Of a DNA stretch of 64,000 nt, positions 45,519 to 59,884 are shown in pieces. The notes beneath the pieces were generated by a model. It was not told the origin of the DNA, made no database searches, and saw only the letters and a program-made list of their open reading frames with translations. The DNA is from Urechis unicinctus (lineage: Eukaryota > Annelida > Polychaeta > Xenopneusta > Urechidae). Positions within the stretch are counted from its first letter, which is position 1. The number at the start of each line of letters is the position of its first letter. The position numbers and the translations under genes are program-made. The stretch lies in the NCBI GenBank assembly GCA_034190875.2, contig CM067358.1, positions 39,337,122-39,401,121 on the forward strand. Reading direction: 5' to 3'.

Positions 45519-47341
45519 GAAACACATGGCATCATTGAACTAGTCAGATACTCAGCAAAGAAACGGAAGTGCAAAAGCCCTAGCGAAAGATCTATTTATT
45601 ATATCGCATAATATCATATCTTAGTGCAATCGAAACCTTGCGCGACCAGCCATTGTGGGCACAATGAATGCAGAAAAATCCTATATTCGCACTCTTCATA
45701 GAGAATGAGCTTAGTGTTTGTCATGCAGGCTTTATACGAGACAATGCATGAAGAACACCAAAACCTGGTATGTCTATTATGGCTTGCATGGACACTATCA
45801 GGTGCAAATCGACCGCGTTGTATGCTTTTAACGTTAACACTCTATGTTCGTAAGTACACTCCGTCAGGTGGAAAACGACCAGGTGTACAATCCATCTGAA
45901 TATTGCAGTTGTACCACTTATGTACTTCCTTCGTCGTGGACAATAAATACCTTTGAACCACTTAATTGCGGAGTCGGACAATATTTTTATGGAGACTACC
46001 CGTAACTCAAACGATTCTGGAAAAATAGATTTCCGCAGGGCCAAGTTCTAATATTTCTAACTTTTAATGCGCAAACCATTCTGAATTAATGTCAGAAATA
46101 AGTTACTCTTATTACGCTGAGTTAAATTTTGAACATTGTACTTTGGGATGTGCAATGAATAAATCCTCTACATCATAGGCGCTTTGATAATTGCAAATGG
46201 GATAATAAATGTCAATACTAATGCAGTCATAAAGCATAGGAGCATGATCATTAGTGTGGCAAACATAGGTTTTCAGAGCATTTATGTCGTTGCCCTTTAC
46301 CAAGTTAGTGGTTATTTAGAGTGGGTGAAGCCTTTTGTGTTCACATGAATATTCTGACCATGCACATCCTTCAAGCACATTAACTCCACTTGACAGGAAA
46401 TAAACTTTTAAAGCGTATCGAGAGTAACTAATGCTGATTGACTGTATTGACTGACAAAGGGGCCATTCATTTAGTTGTGAAGCGAATAGTCCACAGAATA
46501 TGCTGGGTCATCACTTCACCATGTTATGCTCACTATGCCGTAATATGGGCCATCAATATTGCCGTTTGCTTTGAATCGAGCCTGTGATGCTGCACAGTAG
46601 AGTTCATTACTTGTTGGGAGGCAGCATTATGCATAAATAATATCATATGTGTCGCCTTAATATCGTACGTACTCGGATTTGGACTTAACTTTCGATTTCA
46701 GATAAGCCCAGTTAACATTTGTGCTTTTATTATTCCTGTTTAGCGTGCGAAACACGTGTGGTTACATTTTACCGTCGATTTAGTGCTTTATTCATCTCAC
46801 ACAAACGGACATGAATGCGGCGCAATTGCCACTTTTCTTTTATAATGTGCACATAGCGTTTCTATACGCTGCCTTTATCGAGCACTAACCTGGCGAGCAT
46901 GACATCGCACTGCTTTGTCAGATAATGGGCTTGACGATGGTATGAAGGTATTTAAGTTAATTGAAAAATGATTCGACCCTCAGCAGCAGAACGAAATCCT
47001 GCACACCCACTCAGTTGATACCTATGCGAGCCTGTGAATAGTCCCGTATGCCGATTGCAATATAACGACAATCTTTTGGGGGTTCTCCGGGTATATTGTC
47101 TTTGCGGTGAAATCCTACGATAAGTAAACCAAAGATGTTCGACTCCATTAGGAAACTCTACCGCTCTTTTCATATTCTGTGGCCAAGAAGCGGCGTGCTG
47201 TGCACGTGTGTTGATACGGAATAAGCGAAAGCTGTCCACACTGCAGCTCCATCCAATCTAATGCTTTATCAAGCTTTACATCATCGTGTGACACTAACGC
47301 ACTGAAAACATGATTGATATAGTATTGTGTCATAGAGGTAA

Positions 47342-49561
<2,220 letters not shown>

Positions 49562-51720
49562 CAGACATATTCAATCGATCGTTATGAATCATTTAACTGT
49601 GGCTTTGTACAGTGGCACATTTGAGAATAACCCGGTAACTATAGGACTTGCTCTCTTAATTAAAACTGCGTTGTCAGTGATAGAAATAATAGACATATCA
49701 GTACACTTGAATTGCATGCTTCTCACCTAATGAACTGTACAAAAAACTTTGCTAGCCATGCTCTTCAAGCACTTTAAAAGCTTTCATTAACTACGGCAAT
49801 TGAAGAGTTGACGACTAACCGCGGGCAACTTTTTTGCCCTAATTTTCGACCCGTCTTGGTGGGCAATGGGATCCTGAGCAACGAGGTTATGTTGTGGGTG
49901 TTTTCGTCAACCCTCCTTTGGCCCAGATTGCGATAGGTAGACAGGCAGGATTTGTGTAATAAGATAATTGACATCCCAATCGACGCTGCATTACATCAGC
50001 AAATATTTGCATAATAACAGATACACATGTATCTTTAAACATTCCTTGTGCACATTCATTCGGCGTAGTCATCAGTATGCGTATATTTTTGCCACAAGCG
50101 GTATAGTCGGTTTTTGATATTGATATGACTTCTAAATGCGTCATTATTAGGAAATGCCATAACTTTACATTACCTGGCGCTCAGAGGCAGACCAAATGTA
50201 TGGGGCATGGTCAAATGTATCTCCTTTAACTACATACATGTTAATAGTACAATATCTATTCTCGTCCGCACAAAACGGTATTATATGCTTCTGGTGGATC
50301 ATTACGTAAAGATAATATATGATATAGTCAGCCAATTATCTTTGCCTTTTAAAAATTCCTGTTTGAAGTTTCTAGTGGTAACCGATCACAATTTAAAAAG
50401 AACGCTGTCTGATAATACTTAACAAATATGGAAGTTTGTTACTGTCGTTTATTAATACCAGTGTTGTATTGATGCTGCTTCTAAATCACATTAATGGAGC
50501 ATGACAACGCAAGAAGCCACTTTACACCGTTGTATCTGTCAGCTATTATCATGCCTCATATAAAGTGAGGGAGTTTCCTCTTGATTGAATACATTCTGAA
50601 TAGGCACTGCACTAGCTGCATATCTGATCAACGTATAGAGAGTCAAACATACTAGCACTTTATAACAAGATGTTTTATGAGTGAAATGTTATCTGGTCCC
50701 TTAAAAAAACATTCGCATGCTAACACAACAACAGAGCATAATAACGCTAGACGATGCCCAATATCTCTGTTAACCCATTAGCACAGCAATAATCGATAGA
50801 ATGTAGGGACATCAGTCATAAATATGAGCGAAATCAAGTGCGTAGCAAATGAACAAACTTGTATTATGGGTGGAAAAGTACCACTGGTCGAGTGAATGTT
50901 GATTGGCAGACGGCGGATAGGTCGTGATCAATCGAGCATAATGTGGATTGGCCCAATAATCAGGTCTATCAAGAATCACACATGGGCCGGTTTGGTAGGA
51001 AGCAAACAAAACCTTCCATCCTCATGAATCCTAAATGCATAACAAGAAATAGCAACATCGCGATAATTAGCAGGTTATTTGCTCGGTTCAATGTTTTGGT
51101 CTTAGTTTAAAGCTTACATTGAATGTTATTTATACAACGTTAAATTTTTGCGAGCATCGACGCAAATTTCCACGGCAATAAGAACGCTAGCAGTTTAATA
51201 ACATATGTATCGACCATTGCATATTTTTACCTTATCCATAGTTCATTTGATTGAAGAAAAGTCAGTATTTACCTGGATTGTGACAAGTTAGTTGCAGTCC
51301 TAAAGACAACAAAATACTTCAAAATGGGAAAGCTCATTATCTAGTTCTCGAATAGGAGCCAATATAAAAAAAATATATAAGGCGGACACTATTTATGGGA
51401 TTAAAGACCGGTTTATGCGTCTATCAAGTGATGTACCAACCATGTCGTTGGATCTATTTGTGTTACAGAACATGACCACGGCAAATTTCAAATAAATTTG
51501 AAATATATTTGCTGCCTTATCAAAAATGCTGTAATGTTGACATATGGTATCCAACTTTAAGCTTTTTGATGCAATCGTTCCTGACCGCACATGAACCAGC
51601 CAATCTGCAAGTATGTTGTACTCATTTGCATTCACCGGCGAGTCGATACAGCTGTTATGGCTGTTATCATGCACTAATTGTTCAGCATTGTAAGCACTGC
51701 TTACCCCATCATCATTCATT

Positions 51721-51741
51721 ATCATCATCATCATCATAATT

Positions 51742-51799
<58 letters not shown>

Positions 51800-51860
51800 C
51801 CCTCGTCATCATCATCACTATCGTTATCACTATAAGCATCGCCATCATCAATTAAATCAC
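51721..51860. repeat. (ATC)n microsatellite
   Basis: More than 20 nearly uninterrupted ATC triplets, then degenerate ATC/ACC triplets. Poly-Met and poly-His frames over it are repeat translation. Confidence 0.97.
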
Positions 51861-52017
51861 ATCGTTTATCACGAATACAGGGACGCTATTTCCATTATCA
51901 TTACTAAAGAGGTCCACGGGTAATTTTTGCAAAGACCAATATTTTCAGGAGGAAGATGGTATGCGTCGCTGCTGTCTATTGTTATTCCCTACGTAGCTGC
52001 AAATGCAACAAGGCGTA

Positions 52018-52025
52018 TGACGTCA
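52018..52025. promoter_or_regulatory. CRE palindrome (TGACGTCA)
   Basis: Exact consensus, no adjacent gene visible. Confidence 0.2.
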
Positions 52026-52543
52026 ATTTGGGAGTTCTTTAGTAAATTCTCCCATACAACTGTTAAGCGGAGCCGACGGCAGAATTCCGGGCTGTAATAT
52101 GCCGGATGTATAGGGAAATCTAACAAAAAGCCAGTAAGCGTGGCGGTAATGCTAAGTATATAGTCAAATATACAATATACATATCTCTTTGATTAGTCAA
52201 ATATATCAAAGGAACAAAACAGTTGTATTTTGACAATAGTGTCGTTTCGGTTTTGCAATTCTGCTTTATAACGATAGAACAAAGGCACTGCGACCTATAT
52301 TTTATGTTGGATGACGATTTTACGTTTAAACTGACTTGGGCAAAGTCTCAATGCCTTAGTTGGTATACTACGCAGTAGTATAATGTTTATACTACAACAT
52401 ATATATGGTTACAGAATATTTTATTCTTCAGCCCTGATGTACGGCACATTTAACCCTTACTCAGTAATACTGCTTTGTCGACTTCCGACATCACACTTTG
52501 TCAACCCTTCACCCTACTGTCTCTTGCGCTATTATCACCGAAG

Positions 52544-52561
52544 CCTCTTGGCGCCAAGAGG
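52544..52561. repeat. 18-bp perfect palindrome
   Basis: CCTCTTGGCGCCAAGAGG, self-complementary without a loop, in AT-rich sequence. It could be a binding site for a dimeric protein. Confidence 0.9.
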
Positions 52562-53235
52562 GATAAAACAGTGTCATTGTTTCTTTATGAAGAACTATCC
52601 GGCTATCGCCATATATATATATATATAATATGCGTACATTTATGATATGTATATGCATGTCTAGCTTTTGCATATTAAGATTGTTTCGAGTCCTATATTG
52701 TACAAAGAGTAGCCTCCTGATCAAAGCAGGTTGGCCATGATGTATACTGTAATAAAGCGTTTATTTAGCCGTACAGCCTTAGCCCGTAAATAAACATCCC
52801 GCAATAACTGACGAGCTACAAGATGAAGGGAGATGTTTATATCCTTTATATGGGCAATATATTACAATGGAATCATGATGAAAAGCTACCTCTCTCTCCT
52901 TGCGCACCACTTATATGTCTTAGAAGTGGCCATTGTGTATAGTGATCACTCTCCGTTCACAAGTGTTGATACTTTTTAATACAGACATAAACTCTTTTCG
53001 TAAGAATAGCCGATGGTTGTCTAGTCCGGACATTTCAGTCAACCGGCTCTCAGTAAAATAAGCGGTCGTATTAGAGCAAGGAGAGTACACATATATATGA
53101 TTGCCTGGGACACGGGCGTTTTAAGTTAAAACGAACAAGCAAAGTGCCTTCATTTGAATAGGGATGTGTTAACAGCATTCAGAATCCCAAGTTGCAAGTA
53201 CACATCAAGTGCATTACATTACATTTGAATAGGGA

Positions 53236-53496
53236 TAGGGTGTCAATTCAACAGCAACATTTAGTCAGACCTATCGTGGAGTTAGAGGACCAAAAGTAAT
53301 TCCATACTAAGCGGCAAAAATGTTTTATTTGCTTCAAACTTTAATATAACATTAATAATTTAAATACATATGCACATAAATATCCGAATGATAAGACGAA
53401 TAGAGCGAGAGGAGAAAGATGAGAGAGAGATAGAGAGGAGAAAGATGCACTTTAAGACTATTGTAGAGGGGAGAGGTATCTATATGATAGATATAT

Positions 53497-53549
<53 letters not shown>

Positions 53550-53568
53550 TATATATATATATATATAT

Positions 53569-53629
<61 letters not shown>

Positions 53630-53830
53630 TATATATATATATATATATAGATATATATATATATATATATATATATATTCTATATATATATATATTAGCA
53701 CGAAAGCAACATTTAGTGGACAGACCATTGACCATTCGTGGACGACCTTTAGAGGACCAAAAGTATATTATATGTTTTATTTGCTTCAAATATATAACAT
53801 ATATTTAAAATAATTATATATAAATGCACT
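53236..53830. repeat. Direct repeats flanking a microsatellite
   Basis: caacatttag...gaggaccaaaagta...tgttttatttgcttcaaa occurs at about 53250-53345 and again at about 53707-53790, on either side of the GA/AT microsatellite. The arrangement resembles a duplicated flank or a long-terminal pair around an expanded core. Confidence 0.65.
53480..53696. repeat. (AT)n/GATA microsatellite
   Basis: AT tract with regularly spaced AGAT interruptions, preceded by a GA-rich stretch from about 53397. Confidence 0.95.
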
Positions 53831-53883
53831 TTAAACTATGTCCACGAATGATTGAGGTCTACGAATGGTTGCAATCGTATATT

Positions 53884-53884
<1 letters not shown>

Positions 53885-53922
<38 letters not shown>

Positions 53923-54130
53923 TAGAGTATCTCTAAATATCTATTTGAATGAGTATTGTGATATATATTCGTTCATATATATATCTATATATATGTATAT
54001 CTATATATACATAAATATCATGCATGGTAAAAGCATGCATATATATATATAACATAAAGGCAGATATCTATATACCATATTACATATCTATATCTCTATA
54101 TATCTCTCTAATATCTATAATGGCTATATC
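53885..54130. repeat. AT-rich microsatellite block
   Basis: Imperfect AT, TCTA and ATAC tracts ending at the start of the main block B homology (about 54145). Confidence 0.9.
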
Positions 54131-54953
54131 TAAAATATATATAAAATATTAAGATTAGGTCTGCGCCCGGTGTAATGCCAATTAGTTGGCTTTTGTATAT
54201 CCCAATCTCAAACAGGGAGTGTAAAATATCTTTGAATGAGTATTGTGCGTTTCGTTCCATCCATTGATATACATTGCATGCACGGTGCACGTATACATCA
54301 ACAAAAGGCAGAGCCATTTACGTCTGCAATATCTCAATGGCTAATCTAAAAAACAATTTCTTCCGCAATTTGTTCATTGTTTTATGAATATTGATCTTGT
54401 CATAATCAATACGTGTAAGGTTTGAGAGTGTATGGTATATAACACGAGCTCTTGTCATCATAGCATTTGCTTAGCTGTGTTTTGGTCGTCTATTGCTCAA
54501 CGTAATATTTCGCACAAGGAACGATTTCAGTTAAACCCTTTGCAGTTCATTACATAATAAATAAACTGAAATTAACATTCACAAACTCGCTAAATTCTGG
54601 AGAGCAATATTAATCCCTAAACCAACAAACTGACAAATACTTAATCTAACAAAGGCTAACATGTATGAATGAATCAATCAATCAACAAACCAATACATGC
54701 TCCCATGTTAATAAATGGCTTTAAAAACGACAAAGGTATTTCCTTGGAGGTAAAGTGAGTTGACACAAAACCGACGTGACTATGCAGTGCAGTATAACGC
54801 CCAGAACACAATGAGCATCTATAATCTCACTGCTCTGAAATAATAGGAATTTAGCCTTTTGTAGCGACATTTGTTTCTTGCCGGATATGTAAATTCTTAG
54901 AATGTTTTTGCCCCTAGATGAGGATTTCTAGCATATTGGCTTTTTATGGCGGG

Positions 54954-55145
54954 ATACAAACTATGGTGTCCAAATTGAATCGGCAAATTAGTATGTGATA
55001 GCATGATTCCAGCTGATGAGAGCCCGTCGCAATAAATCTGGTAGAATACAAAAAACCAATGCCATATATGTTTACTCAATTAAGATCATTATCAAGATCA
55101 TCATCATAATCATGATCATCATCATCCACATCATAGTCATTCTCG
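54954..55145 (+). repeat. ATC-associated repeat unit and imperfect (ATC)n, block B copy 2
   Basis: Third occurrence of the unit seen at 30282 and 31176, again leading directly into ATC triplets (from about 55087). Confidence 0.85.
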
Positions 55146-55539
55146 CCCTGAGCATCAGCATCAGCGGTAGCAGCGTGTGTTTCTTCATTTCTACCCTGTT
55201 CATCAAGGTGATCATAACTATTTTCGTCAGCGCAATCGAAAACGATTGTCGTTATATACTATCAATATGGATTTTTGCAATACCTTACCATCCTATTTGT
55301 ATTCATCAATTCCGTTTATCTCGGAACGTTTATGTTCATAACGGAATGCAAACAAGTCAAATAACTTCGTCCTTGTAAGGCGCAGCTGCTGCAACATGAT
55401 GTATTAAATGAACTTGGAAGCTCATGGATTATTCGTCATCCTGGTAGAGCAGAGTACACAACGCCTTAATGGCGTGCATATAATCTCTATAATACGGCAG
55501 CGGTATAAGCAAGGCTCGTTGTGTGCATAACAGCAACTG

Positions 55540-57047
55540 AAAACAATGCTAGAGCAATTAGCAATACGCCATATAAATCAAGCTGGCTCTTACTAGATTA
55601 GATTTGTGTATATTGCCGTTCTCATGGTCTTTGCTATCAACATTTACTTTGATTCGATGCTATTATGAAGCAAACGAATCATTCAAATAACAACTGTGTG
55701 CAGTCAAGCCACCCTTTAAATACAATGTCACAACCACATATTTTGTAAGAATCCATCAACTATAAGCAGCGCTTGTTTATTGGATGGTCAGCATTGTATG
55801 TAGTAACAAAGATGGCGTTATTTGAAAAGCCTCATACTGTTGCAGATATCCACAAGTTATGTCGTCTCAATTAATGCAATTTTCCCGAAGAAAATATGCA
55901 GAACCACAAAAGATTAGCCAATACGCCACCATGCATCCCTATACCATTATCAAAGTATCTCCTATACGCTTGGTGCAGAGATGACGAGCGAGAACCATAA
56001 GTACCACAATAGAAATGACGAAAATGTCTTCTGGTTATCGACTCATGCATACAGATGTATAGTAACATTACACTCGTGTTCGATCAAATTGCGGCATGCT
56101 CAAAAATATTATCCAGGAAGACAGCTTACTATCGTGCACTGTCTTTGAGTATATATCAACATATTAAACGGGTAGTGCATGAAAGTAACCGATGAATAAC
56201 TCGTATATATATGATGTTGCATTGAAATACACCGCCTTTGCCGATAATGGAGTATGCACTTACAACGTTACATGCCCTGGCAGACCTAAAATTCAGTAAC
56301 GGTGGATCGATTGACCATATTCTCACAACTTCCTATTTAAATCACAAGATTTGTTCAGAGGATAAAAAACGCTAAATAAGCATAAGCATTTCATTCTGGA
56401 ATAAGTCAATGGATGTAAGCAATGCGATGAAGCTGGACTACCAAATGGCGGTATTAGCTTAATGGCAGAAGATACAACGTGTTTAATCATACTTCAGAGC
56501 AATGTCAGAACATATAGAACACTATCATAACAATAGCACCGTCAGTAACTTAACTCTGTCAATATTCATACTACCCTTTATGTAACCCAAATGGTACATA
56601 CAGTACTCTATATGACACCCATCAGACAGAAACTCAGTTCCGTCATTGTCTTACGCACATATTAAGAAGCACTGACCAGTGATGTACGAATTATTTTGAG
56701 TTAGCGGAATTGTTAGAATATTGCAGTTTTTTTGTTAAAGCAATACCAGTTGTTTTAAACAAATTTAGAAAAACCTCGACAATTTGAAGCGAAGCAAAAA
56801 TGGCGTCGTATGCTGGTACGGTGTCTCCTTAGTTGAACACACAAAACCGTACAAATAAACTGATCATGTGATTATCGGTAAGATTAATGACACATTTTCA
56901 CACCAATCAAACTTCCTCGGCGACTAAATTGGATCCGCATGATAAATTCAGTGATGGAGAGTAGCTATGTCACATCAAAATATATGAAACTGACAAACCT
57001 GCATCTCGTGCGCACATCATGACCTTGATCATCGTGACCGTAGGGTT
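55540..57047. other. Copy-2-specific 1.5 kb of block B
   Basis: Anonymous sequence between two shared parts. Frames are short and unrecognised. Presence only in this copy means either deletion or microsatellite replacement in copy 1, or insertion here. Confidence 0.5.
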
Positions 57048-57048
57048 T

Positions 57049-57108
<60 letters not shown>

Positions 57109-57140
57109 GTCATCATCATCATCATTATCATAATCATATT
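57048..57140. repeat. (ATC)n microsatellite
   Basis: Nearly pure ATC triplets. The poly-Asp and poly-Met frames on the minus strand are repeat translation. Confidence 0.97.
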
Positions 57141-57842
57141 CTTCCACAGCAAACAAAACAGATCTATTAGCTAAATCATAATCATCACAATCTCAAATTC
57201 AATTCACATTATTTTTTAAAATATGTTTAAATCTCACCCAGAATTGCGCTGGTGATATCAATCAGTTAGAGTGTTAACTATGTCTTATGCAGTTGGAAAT
57301 ATGTAGACGCCCGCTGCTGCTAATGCTACACCATGCCGCATTACCTTTAGCTCAGAGTTAACATATACAGAAGAAGTATTCCAATGACAGAGAGATAAGC
57401 GCTTGTATTCCATGCGTTTATCTAACAGAAGTTGCCAGCTGCGTGTTAGATGTGCGAACTACCTTCCTTGCATTTAGTTAGTAATGTACCAACCAATTGC
57501 CGCTAGAAAGGAATGTTAATTATGCCTAATTTGCTCTGAGATAATAGCATGAGCTTTTACAAAAAGCAACCAATCGTTGATCAAACACACTAACAATCAA
57601 ACTAGCATGCTGAAATAGCCTTTCCTATTAACATAAACAACTGCGGTCTTCTGCTGTCGTACCATTCATCAACTGTAAGCTGGTTTCCTATTAGATGGCG
57701 GGCACTGCATGTAAGCAAAGAACGGGTAACGAAAATGCAAGGCAATTAGCGCCGTTTGTATACAGTACCCTTGATTTACATGATCGACATGTAAACACCA
57801 ATGATCATGCAGTCCAATACCAGATTCAATGGATTAAAAAAT

Positions 57843-58168
57843 ATGTATATATTAATACACATAGATGTACATATAAACGTATTTAAATATATGTATATGT
57901 ATGTATGATATAAATATACATACATGTACGTATATATATACATATATGAATATATATGTTTATATGATATTATACATATGTATACAAGTGTTCATCGATA
58001 TGCATATATTTATATGTATGTATATATCTGTGTATATATATATATATATATGTAAATATATATATATATATAAATATATATATATGTACATTCATATGTA
58101 AATATACATACATACATTCAAATGCATTTTATATATGTTCATTTATGCCAACATTTAAATAAAAAATA

Positions 58169-58233
<65 letters not shown>

Positions 58234-58269
58234 TAATACATTTCATATATAGATATATGTTAATATATC

Positions 58270-58357
<88 letters not shown>
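57843..58357. repeat. AT-rich microsatellite complex
   Basis: Imperfect AT/GTAT/ACAT sequence, then two long (AT)n runs at about 58166-58232 and 58270-58357. Counterpart of the shorter 32171-32430 block. Confidence 0.92.
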
Positions 58358-58360
<3 letters not shown>

Positions 58361-58766
58361 TTCGTTATATATACATTTGTTGTTTTGTTGGCCCTATTTG
58401 CCATACCCCAGCTATGTTGGCGATATTAAATAGTGCTATTGCGTGATTGCTGCTCTTAGAGGTCTCTGGCAAGTATACTAGGAATATTAGTCACTGATAA
58501 ACACCTGGAGTATAACCGATTCCTTATACATGGTAGCCCCTACCACTGTCTATAAATGTATTGCAGGACTATCGAAATAACGAATAACTTGACTTATTGC
58601 CAAAGAATACCTGAAACAGTTTGTCAATCGCTATATTATAACGTATAAAGTTGGTTTACCTCTGTAGGCAGCAGGGATTGATAATTAATCGTTCTGTACA
58701 GATATCAAAATGACAGAGGCTAACCATTTATCGTTGTAGGAAATCAGCTTGTGATGCTATATATGA

Positions 58767-59884
58767 AGCCAGCTATGAAGCGACACGTCCGCCGCCAGTC
58801 GCGCTGACCCTTAAACCGGGCGCTCGGGTTCTCAGGGAGTCAAACATGCGACAAAGTGACACTACAAGGGTATAGGTCATTTGATCTCACTACCATTTTT
58901 ATCCTCATAGAAGTGCTTCGATTATCGACAACATGTTTAGTAAATTGTTTTGCGTGAATATCTTGTCCATGTAAGGGGGCAGTTTGTTTGTCGATTAATT
59001 GTAACAGCCTCTGAAGTGAGTGCGGCAAACTACATTATTAATTGCATCCAAAAGAGTTGCGTTATAGCACTTACCATCACCAAGGTAACTAGCTGTATTA
59101 AAGGAAAACAACCCACATAAATTCATGTAACACTCCTAATCGTGCGTAAAACAACAGCACAATAAGTGGGCAATCCTAAGCATATCCTAAACATTAAGTA
59201 AAATTAATGAAACATTTGCACTTGCATTCATTGTGTCAGGAGACCAACTACTTATGTGTATCCGGAATAATCAACGCCGAAATTGGTGTAGTATATCATT
59301 TGTATATGGTCAGGTGGTAACAATATATTTCTATAAAATACGACAAATCGGGGCACGCAATAACGAAACCAAGCCAAATATGCTATGCACAAATTGTTCG
59401 ACTTATACCTGGTCGCTGCTTTTGAGCAGCATGACATTATGTATGAATCAATATCAAAAGGTAATCATATATAACGTAATGTTGCCGTGTTTGATCCTAT
59501 TGACTATAGATTTGCCGCACTATCAGCGAGTATAATTCCAGTTTATCACACCCATGATACAAGCAACTATACAAGAGGGCCTATAGTACCTAGTTATGCG
59601 ATCTACCAGTCATTAAAATTCATACAGGTCATGTGAAAACTATCATTATCAACATCTTTGGTCTCGTAATGTCCCATTACGAGATTTAGACGATAAATTG
59701 TCTTAAGTATTGATATCGTTGGCTAAGCAATTATGCATATGAGCTTAACATAGCTATTTTTACTGACATCATCGATACATTAAAAGCAGCTGTGTGTGTC
59801 ATTTGTTTCCCTTGTTAGGCGAGAACAAAACGTTTAAGCAACTATGTAATCTTCTTGCTTACACTTTCAATGATTTTTTACTAG
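58767..59884. other. Copy-specific spacer between blocks B and C
   Basis: Differs from 32777-33562. It has a short GC-rich patch (about 58785-58850: cacgtccgccgccagtcgcg, ccgggcgctcgggttc) at the point where block B homology ends. A 100-codon plus-strand frame at 59233-59535 is unrecognised. Confidence 0.4.
59662..59684. repeat. Perfect 10-bp inverted repeat, 3-base loop
   Basis: TCTCGTAATG-TCC-CATTACGAGA. A small hairpin without simple-repeat character. Confidence 0.85.

Larger units (their letters stand above)
40825..47341 (+). repeat. Segmental duplication block A, copy 2
   Basis: Collinear with 3378-11594. It lacks four segments found in copy 1, including the TIR-bounded element, and has a private insertion at 44619-44828 plus about 110 bases near 44330-44465. 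The longest frame is 107 codons on the minus strand (45721-46044). Copy 1 keeps the peptide core YCPRRRKYISGTTA of this frame but has a TAA soon after, within a donor-like G|GTAAGT. The frame is unrecognised. Confidence 0.92.
52873..58766 (+). repeat. Segmental duplication block B, copy 2
   Basis: Counterpart of 27448-32776. It carries 1.5 kb (55540-57047) not found in copy 1, where an (AT)n block and a second ATC-associated unit stand instead. It contains its own microsatellite set at 53480-53696, 53885-54130 and 57843-58357. Confidence 0.88.

Noticed and set aside
45721..46044. 107-codon minus-strand frame in block A copy 2
   Set aside because: Copy 1 keeps a short core peptide but is broken on both sides; no family recognised. 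Retained only as a remark in the block A entry.
51393..51851. 152-codon minus-strand frame with poly-Met
   Set aside because: The N-terminal third is (ATC)n translation. The remainder has no recognisable domain and starts inside the repeat.
53352..53789. 145-codon minus-strand open frame
   Set aside because: It is translation of the AT/GATA microsatellite at 53480-53696.
59233..59535. 100-codon plus-strand frame
   Set aside because: No motif, no paralogue and no splice context; compatible with chance.
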